6,468 bases of DNA from an uncultured Peptococcaceae bacterium (lineage in GTDB: Bacteria > Bacillota > Dehalobacteriia > UBA4068): positions 1 to 6,468 of the forward strand of contig CAMZIS010000077.1 of assembly GCA_947307285.1 (NCBI GenBank). Reading direction: 5' to 3'. Shown here piece by piece: positions 1 through 4,964 of this stretch (its first letter is position 1; each line of letters begins with the position of its first letter). A program made the translations under genes and the position numbers. The notes under the pieces were generated by a model. It was not told the DNA's origin. It saw only the letters and a list, made by a program, of their open reading frames with translations, and did no database searches.

Positions 1-521
1 TCCTCATCGCCGACGAGCCCACCACCGCCCTGGACGTGACCATCCAGGCCCAGATTTTGGAGCTGATGAAATCCCTCCAGGAAGAGCTGGGCATGGCCAT
101 CATCATGATCACCCACGATCTGGGCGTGGTGGCCCAGATGTGCGACGAAGTCATCGTGCTCTACGCGGGCTCCATCTGCGAGCAGGGCACGGCGGACGAG
201 ATATTCTACAATCCCCGCCACGAATACAATAAAGGCCTGATGCGCTCCATACCCACCGCCGACACGGCGGGCAAGCGGCTGCAGCCCATCAGCGGTACCC
301 CCATCGACCTGCTGAACATGCCGGAGGGCTGTCCCTTCGCGCCCCGCTGCGACAACGCCATGAAGATCTGCCTCACCAAGCGGTGCGAGCAGATGCGCAT
401 CAACGACGATCATATAGCTGCCTGCTGGATGAACGTCAAAGCCGGCCTGGAAGACGGCAGCCTGGAGCTGGATGATCCCGGCCTTCCTGCGGAAGCTGCG
501 GAGAAAGGCGGTGAAGCCTGA
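1..521 (+). CDS. oppD: Oligopeptide/dipeptide ABC transporter ATP-binding protein, OppD/DppD type (3' part only)
   Basis: This is the C-terminal 172 residues of a peptide-importer ATPase; the reading frame enters at base 3 and the start lies off the left edge. The visible part opens in Walker B (LIADEP, Asp and Glu at visible residues 4-5), followed by the D-loop TALD (8-11) and the switch histidine in ITHD (His38). After the nucleotide-binding domain comes the C-terminal extension typical of the OppD/DppD/OppF family, with cysteines at visible residues 110, 116, 123 and 141 in the C-x5-C-x6-C...C pattern. Relatives of this family bind a [4Fe-4S] cluster at that pattern; Cys128 is an extra. 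A polar, acidic tail of about 30 residues follows the last cysteine. Walker A, Q-loop and signature are outside the window. The stop TGA (519-521) overlaps the next ATG by one base, so the two ATPases are probably translationally coupled. OppD rather than DppD is inferred only from the OppA-like protein downstream. Confidence 0.93.
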   Translation, partial: LIADEPTTALDVTIQAQILELMKSLQEELGMAIIMITHDLGVVAQMCDEVIVLYAGSICEQGTADEIFYNPRHEYNKGLMRSIPTADTAGKRLQPISGTPIDLLNMPEGCPFAPRCDNAMKICLTKRCEQMRINDDHIAACWMNVKAGLEDGSLELDDPGLPAEAAEKGGEA

Positions 522-1516
522 TGAGCCAAAGCACGACCCAAAACGAGCAGCCCCTGGTCGAGGCCAGGAACCTCAAACAGTATTTCAATATCAACGTGGG
601 CATGTTCCGTTCCAAGCCTCTGAAAGCCGTGGACGACGTTTCCTTCGCCATCCGCCGCGGCGAGACCCTGGGCCTGGTGGGCGAATCGGGTTGCGGCAAG
701 ACCACCGTTGGCCGCACCCTGCTCCATCTTTACAAACCCACTGCCGGCGAGGTCTTTTTCGAGGGCCGTCCCATCCGGAGCAAGGAGGATATCAACCGCC
801 TGCACAAGCGGGCCACCATGGTCTTCCAGGACCCCTATTCCTCCCTCAACCCCCGCATGACCGTTTCCGATATCATCGGCGAACCGCTGGATATCCACCA
901 CATGTACGAAAGCCGCGCGGAGCGTCACGACCGCATCCTGGACCTTATGGACAAGGTAGGCCTCAACAGCGAACACGCCTCCCGCTATGCCCATGAATTC
1001 TCCGGCGGCCAAAGACAGCGCATCGGCATCGCCCGGGCTTTGGCCCTGAACCCGGAATTCATCGTCTGCGACGAGCCGGTGTCCGCTCTGGACGTATCCA
1101 TCCAGGCCCAGGTCATCAACATGTTCGACGAGCTCCAGGACGATCTGGGACTGACCTATCTGTTCATCGCCCATGACATTTTGGTGGTGCGCCACATCAG
1201 CGACCGCATCGCCGTGATGTATCTGGGTAAAATGGTGGAGCTGGCCGACGCGAAGGAGATCTACGAGCACCCGCTGCATCCCTATACCAGATCGCTGATG
1301 TCCGCCGTGCCCCTGCCCGATCCGAAAGTCGCCCGCGCCCACCAGCGCATCGTCCTCTCCGGCGATATCCCCAGTCCCCTGAACGCGCCTTCGGGCTGCC
1401 CCTTCCGCACCCGCTGCCGCTATGCCGCGCCGGAATGCAGTGACGCCATGCCCGAGTTCAACGAAGTGACTCCGGGCCACTTCTGCGCCTGCCACCGCAT
1501 CGGTGAGCTGGACTGA
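521..1516 (+). CDS. oppF: Oligopeptide/dipeptide ABC transporter ATP-binding protein, OppF/DppF type
   Basis: This is a complete 331-residue ATPase, the usual length for OppF/DppF. It would pair with the OppD-type subunit on the cytoplasmic face and power peptide import. Motifs in order: Walker A GESGCGKTT (residues 54-62), Q-loop in VFQDPYSSLNP (Gln103), signature SGGQ (161-164), Walker B IVCDEP (Asp184, Glu185), D-loop SALD (188-191) and switch His218 in IAHD. All catalytic positions are intact. The C-terminal peptide-transporter extension carries Cys293, Cys299, Cys306 and Cys324, the family's probable [4Fe-4S] ligands, with an additional Cys322. The ATG at 521 is chosen because it overlaps the upstream stop (TGATG) and has GGTGA (510-514) six bases before it, and because the N-terminus aligns naturally with the family. 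The phrase HDILVV replaces the more common HDLSVV, a minor change. Specificity for oligopeptides rather than dipeptides or another solute cannot be read from this subunit alone. Confidence 0.96.
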   Translation: MSQSTTQNEQPLVEARNLKQYFNINVGMFRSKPLKAVDDVSFAIRRGETLGLVGESGCGKTTVGRTLLHLYKPTAGEVFFEGRPIRSKEDINRLHKRATMVFQDPYSSLNPRMTVSDIIGEPLDIHHMYESRAERHDRILDLMDKVGLNSEHASRYAHEFSGGQRQRIGIARALALNPEFIVCDEPVSALDVSIQAQVINMFDELQDDLGLTYLFIAHDILVVRHISDRIAVMYLGKMVELADAKEIYEHPLHPYTRSLMSAVPLPDPKVARAHQRIVLSGDIPSPLNAPSGCPFRTRCRYAAPECSDAMPEFNEVTPGHFCACHRIGELD

Positions 1517-1532
1517 GTTAGTTTACTGAGTA

Positions 1533-1558
1533 TTCAATCCGCGGAAACCGCGGTTGAA
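1533..1558 (+). promoter_or_regulatory. Intercistronic stem-loop between oppF and oppA
   Basis: The arms are TTCAA (1533-1537) and CCGCGG (1539-1544), then the loop AAA (1545-1547), then CCGCGG (1548-1553) and TTGAA (1554-1558). Eleven base pairs form with one bulged T at 1538. The sequence after it is A-rich, not T-rich, so it does not look like an intrinsic terminator. It sits 14 bases upstream of the oppA Shine-Dalgarno. Hairpins in this position in other transporter operons can protect the binding-protein mRNA from decay or mark a processing site; that role is inferred here. Because each arm is itself a palindrome, a protein-binding operator is an alternative. Confidence 0.65.
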
Positions 1559-1582
1559 AATAAGGAAAGAAAGGGAGAAAAA

Positions 1583-3361
1583 ATGAAAAAGCTTATCGTG
1601 TTACTCGTTGTTTTAGCTATGGTATTTGCCCTGGCCGCTTGCGGCGAACAGGGGGGTGAAGAACCCTCTGCCGAAGGCACTTCCATCGCTGTTTGCCTGG
1701 CCTCTGAGCCCGACACTCTGGACCCGGCTCTGAACTCCGCCGTTGACGGCGCTACCCTGATCAGCCACCTGTTCTCCGGCCTGGCCAAGTGGGCCCAGAC
1801 CGACAGCGGCGCTCTGGAACTGGTTCCCGACTGCGCCGTGGAACTGCCTGAAGGCGTTGAGAACCCTGACGGCACCGTGACCTACACCTACACCCTGCGC
1901 GACGGTCTGAAGTGGTCCGACGGTGAAGACGTCACTGCCGCCGACTTCGCTTTCGCCTGGCAGCGCGCCGCTTCTGAAGAACTGGGCGCCGACTACGGCT
2001 ACATGTTCGAAGTGGTGGACGGCTACGGCACTCCCGAGCTGAACGTCAAGGCTATCGACGACAAGACTCTGGAAGTCACCCTGGCCAACGCGGTGTCCTA
2101 CTGGAACGAGCTGCTGGCCTTCCCGACCTACTTCCCCGTACGCGAGGACGTAGTTGCCGATGAAGGCTGGGCCACCGATCCTTCCACCTACGTTTCCAAC
2201 GGTCCTTACACCATGGCCGGCTGGGATCACAACAGCCTGATCACCCTGGAAAAGAACCCCAACTACGTAGACGCCGACTCCATCACCATGGACAGCATCC
2301 TGTTCTACCTCTCCGATGACGCCAACAACATGGTCGCCAACTTCAAGAACGGCGAATGGCAGCTCATCGACGACGTTCCCACCAACGAAATGGCTGCTCT
2401 GAAGGCTGAGTACCCCGACGAATACAAAGTCGAAGGTCAGCTGGGCACCTACTACGTCTGCTGGAACGTCAACGAGAACATCCTGCCTGCCGGCAGCGCT
2501 CTCACCGGCGCCGAGGCTGAAAACGCCCGCGCTGAGATCCGCAATGCCATCAGCCTGCTCTTCGACCGCAACTACATCGTGGAAGAGATCGGCCAGGCCG
2601 GTCAGGTCCCCGCTTCCTCCTTCGTGGCCATGGGCATGACCGAACCCGACGGCAGCCAGTTCTATGAGAACGCCGGTTCCAACGACGGCTTCAACGGTTA
2701 CTACAACGTGGCCGCCGACGCTCTGGAGAGCAACTTCGCCCAGGCCATCGAGATCCTGAAGAAGTACTACACCTACGACGAAGCCACCGGCATGTTCACC
2801 GACTTCCCGACCATGACCTACCTCTACAACACTTCTGAAGGCCACAAGGCCATCGGCGAGTACCTGCAGAGCGTCCTGGCCGGCGTGGGCATCACCATGA
2901 ACCTGGAGAACCAGGAATGGGCCACCTTCCTCAACACCCGTAAGGAAGGCGACTACTCCATCGCCCGTAACGGCTGGCTGGCCGACTACAACGATCCTAT
3001 CTGCTTCCTGGATATGTGGACCACCAACTCCGGCAACAACGACGTGCAGTTCGGCCGTGACGCCCATAAGGACGCCGCCGTCTACAGCCTGGATCTGACC
3101 GATCTCGGCTTCGACACCAAGGTCGAAAACGGCACCTGGGCCGACACTTACGACGTGCTGATCAGCACCATCAAGTCCTGCTCCGATGCGGAAATCCGCT
3201 ATGAGCTGATGCATCGCGCCGAAGACCTGCTCATGAGCACCGGCTGCATCTGCCCGCTGTATTACTACACCGACACCTATATGATCAGCAAGGACGTGAA
3301 CGGCTTCTTCGCCAACCCGCTGGGCTACAAGTACTTCATGTACTGCACCATCGGCGAATAA
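1583..3361 (+). CDS. oppA: OppA-like peptide-binding lipoprotein (extracellular solute-binding protein family 5)
   Basis: This 592-residue binding protein should capture peptides outside the membrane and deliver them to the ABC permease. The N-terminus is a lipoprotein signal: KK at 2-3, a hydrophobic core and lipobox LAAC with Cys20, then a Gly/Glu-rich spacer. Family 5 hallmarks follow: EPDTLDPAL (42-50), LRDGLKWSDGEDVTAADF (105-122), the NGPYTMAGW stretch (206-214) and the OppA-type QEWATFLNTR (444-453) with ARNGWLADYNDP (461-472). In that segment Trp465 and Asp468 have the same spacing as the enteric OppA Trp416/Asp419 pair, where the Asp contacts the peptide amino group; this supports peptide over sugar or nickel. 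It is somewhat longer than enteric OppA (about 540). AAGGGAG (1571-1577) lies five bases before the ATG. It closes the operon before a strong terminator. The first 16 or so codons are AT-rich, and the rest show strong bias (Leu CTG, Ile ATC, Asn AAC), suggesting high expression. The exact substrate is unknown. Confidence 0.94.
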   Translation: MKKLIVLLVVLAMVFALAACGEQGGEEPSAEGTSIAVCLASEPDTLDPALNSAVDGATLISHLFSGLAKWAQTDSGALELVPDCAVELPEGVENPDGTVTYTYTLRDGLKWSDGEDVTAADFAFAWQRAASEELGADYGYMFEVVDGYGTPELNVKAIDDKTLEVTLANAVSYWNELLAFPTYFPVREDVVADEGWATDPSTYVSNGPYTMAGWDHNSLITLEKNPNYVDADSITMDSILFYLSDDANNMVANFKNGEWQLIDDVPTNEMAALKAEYPDEYKVEGQLGTYYVCWNVNENILPAGSALTGAEAENARAEIRNAISLLFDRNYIVEEIGQAGQVPASSFVAMGMTEPDGSQFYENAGSNDGFNGYYNVAADALESNFAQAIEILKKYYTYDEATGMFTDFPTMTYLYNTSEGHKAIGEYLQSVLAGVGITMNLENQEWATFLNTRKEGDYSIARNGWLADYNDPICFLDMWTTNSGNNDVQFGRDAHKDAAVYSLDLTDLGFDTKVENGTWADTYDVLISTIKSCSDAEIRYELMHRAEDLLMSTGCICPLYYYTDTYMISKDVNGFFANPLGYKYFMYCTIGE

Positions 3362-3389
3362 TCGCCCGCACGTCAGTTCAAACGAACGG

Positions 3390-3422
3390 AAAAGCCGCCT
3401 GCTTTGCGCAGGCGGCTTTTTT
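3390..3422 (+). terminator. Rho-independent terminator after oppA
   Basis: A 13-bp perfect stem, AAAAGCCGCCTGC (3390-3402) with GCAGGCGGCTTTT (3408-3420), encloses the five-base loop TTTGC. It ends in six T residues (3417-3422). It lies 28 bases after the oppA stop and marks the end of the peptide-transporter operon. Confidence 0.93.
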
Positions 3423-3474
3423 CTGCCGCGGCTTGTTGGAACCCGGTAAGGTGTGGCCGTCTGTGAACTGCCCC

Positions 3475-3503
3475 TTGTTCTTGCGGCGTATAAATGCTAC
3501 AAT
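3475..3503 (+). promoter_or_regulatory. Candidate sigma-70/sigma-A promoter for the AI-2E family gene
   Basis: TACAAT (3498-3503) matches the -10 consensus at five of six positions and is preceded by TGC (3495-3497), giving an extended -10 element. Exactly 17 bases upstream is TTGTTC (3475-3480), a weak -35 matching only TTG. Transcription would begin near 3510 and leave a leader of about 27 bases. The position, just after one terminator and before a gene that needs its own promoter, supports the call. Confidence 0.55.
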
Positions 3504-3536
3504 GCGTACATGCAATAAAAAAGCGAGGCTTTTGAT

Positions 3537-4715
3537 ATGACCGGAAGACCGCTTAAGGACAGATCCTGGTATCCCTACGCCGTCGCCGCCTGCATCGGCG
3601 TGGTGTTGTTTGTGCTGCTCACTCGTTTAGGCAGCGTCTGGCAGGGCTTGAAGACGTTCATCGGCTTTTTTACGCCGGTGATCCTGGGCTGCGTCATCGC
3701 CTATATCGTCAATCCTTTGGCTAAGCTGTACCGGCGGCTGCTGTTCTCCCGGATTTCCAAACCGTCCCGGCAGAGCTTTTTCGCCAATCTGCTGGCCTTC
3801 ATCACGGTGATCCTGTTTTTGGTGTTCGCGCTGATGATGCTCATACCGCAGCTCATCGACAGCGTTTATACCTTTATCGAAAATCTGGACGGCTACGTTG
3901 AATCCCTCAATTCCATGCTGGAGGCCTGGGGCCTGAGCTCCAGTCTGGACCTGCAGAAACTCATCAGCTCGTCTGAAAATCTGCTGGATACAGTTACGAC
4001 TTATATCAGGGATAATATCAAAGGCATCCTGTCTTCCTCGGCTCAGGCGGGAAAGAGCCTGGTAAACTGGGCCATCGCCTTCATGCTGTCCATTTATCTG
4101 CTGGCGGACAAGGAACGGCTGAAATCCGGCGGCAGCCGCTTTTTGCGGGCGATCATGAAGCCCGACCGCTATGACAGAGCCGTGGTCTTCCTGCGCCGCT
4201 GCGACTTCATCCTCAGCCGCTATATCGTCTTCAATCTGCTGGACAGCCTGATCGTGGGTATCGTCACCGCCGTGTTCATGACCATACTGGGCATGCCCTA
4301 TGCGGGACTTGTTTCCTTCGTGGTGGCCATCACCAATCTCATCCCCACCTTCGGCCCCATCATCGGACTGGTCATCGGCGGTATCATACTGGTGCTGGTC
4401 AAACCCTGGTACGCTCTGGCCTTTATCGTCTTTTCCCTGGTGCTGCAGCTGGTGGACAGCTATCTGCTCAAACCCAAGCTGTTCGGGGATTCCCTGGGCG
4501 TCTCCGGCTTATGGATACTGATCGGCATCATCGTGGGCGGCCGTATGTTCGGCATAGTCGGCATCCTGCTGGCCATCCCGGCCGTAGCTATCTTGGACTT
4601 CCTTTACGCCACCTATCTTCTGCCCTGGCTGGAAGCCAGGCGGGGCAAACCGCATACGGAGGAGGAAACCGCGGCGGAGGGAGACCCCGGCCCCGGCGAC
4701 AGGGCGGCACAATAG
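3537..4715 (+). CDS. AI-2E family transporter (PerM/YdiK/TqsA-like membrane protein)
   Basis: This 392-residue integral membrane protein has the layout of the AI-2E transporter (formerly UPF0118) family. Hydrophobic segments lie roughly at residues 13-29, 40-60, 83-104, 174-190, 227-252, 255-280, 281-305 and 323-360, with a polar, probably extracytoplasmic or amphipathic stretch at about 105-172. Family marks are the NP at 59-60, NLIPTFGPIIG (267-277), and the block from DSYLLKPKLFGDSLGVSGLW (307-326) through the glycine-rich GGRMFGIVGILLAIP (334-348). The C-terminus is a polar tail rich in Glu, Gly and Pro (about 367-392). GAGG (3525-3528) sits eight bases before the ATG. The gene stands alone between two terminators, so its neighbours do not suggest a role. 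Members include the E. coli autoinducer-2 exporter TqsA, but others act as cation/proton antiporters or are uncharacterised; family membership is firm, substrate is not. Confidence 0.92.
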   Translation: MTGRPLKDRSWYPYAVAACIGVVLFVLLTRLGSVWQGLKTFIGFFTPVILGCVIAYIVNPLAKLYRRLLFSRISKPSRQSFFANLLAFITVILFLVFALMMLIPQLIDSVYTFIENLDGYVESLNSMLEAWGLSSSLDLQKLISSSENLLDTVTTYIRDNIKGILSSSAQAGKSLVNWAIAFMLSIYLLADKERLKSGGSRFLRAIMKPDRYDRAVVFLRRCDFILSRYIVFNLLDSLIVGIVTAVFMTILGMPYAGLVSFVVAITNLIPTFGPIIGLVIGGIILVLVKPWYALAFIVFSLVLQLVDSYLLKPKLFGDSLGVSGLWILIGIIVGGRMFGIVGILLAIPAVAILDFLYATYLLPWLEARRGKPHTEEETAAEGDPGPGDRAAQ

Positions 4716-4725
4716 TTTTTCTTAT

Positions 4726-4754
4726 AAAAAGGGCGGACATACCGCCCTTTTTTT
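4726..4754 (+). terminator. Rho-independent terminator after the AI-2E family gene, possibly bidirectional
   Basis: The GC stem GGGCGG (4731-4736) and CCGCCC (4742-4747) flanks the loop ACATA, and the arms extend through AAAAA (4726-4730) pairing with the T-run. Seven T residues (4748-4754) follow. The A-run on the left gives a T-run on the opposite strand, so it may also stop antisense transcription. It starts 10 bases after the stop codon. Confidence 0.92.
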
Positions 4755-4804
4755 ACGGCGTTTCCGGGCGCGGCGGCCGCAAGCGACGCAGTCCTGGCGG
4801 ATAA

Positions 4805-4853
4805 GGAGAACGGCAGGATCACTCGCTAGCCGCATAAACCGGGGACGTTCTCC
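4805..4853 (+). repeat. Inverted repeat with alternative pairings in the dnaX upstream region
   Basis: GGAGAACG (4805-4812) is the perfect reverse complement of CGTTCTCC (4846-4853), with 33 bases between. The same right arm can instead fold locally as GGGGA (4841-4845) with TCTCC (4849-4853), including one G-U pair, and its last two bases also belong to the CCGCC hairpin at 4852-4864. On the left, CGGC (4811-4814) could pair with GCCG (4829-4832). These folds are mutually exclusive. Whether the region is transcribed is unknown. Confidence 0.5.
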
Positions 4854-4878
4854 GCCTCCGGCGGGAAACTCGCAGACT

Positions 4879-4893
4879 TGCCGCGTTGCGGCA
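4879..4893 (+). repeat. Short perfect hairpin upstream of dnaX
   Basis: TGCCGC (4879-4884) and GCGGCA (4888-4893) form a six-pair stem around GTT, or a five-pair stem with a five-base loop. No T-run follows, so it is not a terminator by itself. It lies about 70 bases before the dnaX start. Confidence 0.5.
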
Positions 4894-4964
4894 CCGTCCA
4901 GGGCAGGAAAAAGCAGGCCCGGCGAGAATAATGAATACGAACTAATCTGAGTTAAGAGGTCGCT

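Larger units (their letters stand above)
4755..4964. other. Structured GC-rich intergenic region upstream of dnaX, no gene recognised
   Basis: This 210-base stretch holds no open frame with a credible ribosome site and no tRNA. It is rich in inverted repeats: an 8-bp pair at 4805-4812/4846-4853, a tight hairpin CCGCC-TCC-GGCGG (4852-4864), TGCCGC-GTT-GCGGCA (4879-4893), and a longer-range CTCGC (4869-4873) with GCGAG (4922-4926). A palindromic GCGGCCGC lies at 4773-4780. The last 40 bases (from about 4927) turn AT-rich, as expected near a promoter, but I cannot find a matched -35/-10 pair. It presumably contains the dnaX promoter or leader. Many Firmicutes carry the signal recognition particle RNA gene just before dnaX, but its canonical core is not present here. 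Confidence 0.55.

Noticed and set aside
410..1495. Long open frame on the minus strand (361 codons) opposite oppF
   Set aside because: It lies antisense to a gene with every ABC ATPase motif intact. In GC-rich DNA with biased third positions the opposite strand often stays open. The translation is low in recognisable motifs and has no supporting ribosome site.
1533..1558. Hairpin between oppF and oppA read as an intrinsic terminator
   Set aside because: No T-run follows on either strand; the next bases on the plus strand are A-rich and lead straight to the oppA ribosome site.
1613..3214. 533-codon open frame on the minus strand opposite oppA
   Set aside because: It mirrors the extreme codon bias of oppA. 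Its product is an unnatural Val/Gly/His-rich string with no domain I recognise.
4894..4926. Possible SRP RNA core upstream of dnaX (CAGG, GGAA, AGCAG in order)
   Set aside because: The three bases on each side needed to close the GGAA loop do not pair (GCA against AA), and the outer flanks are not complementary either. Location and order are suggestive, but the essential structure is absent.
4904..4932. AATAAT (4927-4932) as a dnaX -10 element
   Set aside because: It resembles a -10 hexamer, but at the right distance upstream the bases are CAGGAA, which do not resemble a -35, and there is no TG extension. I could not support a promoter call.
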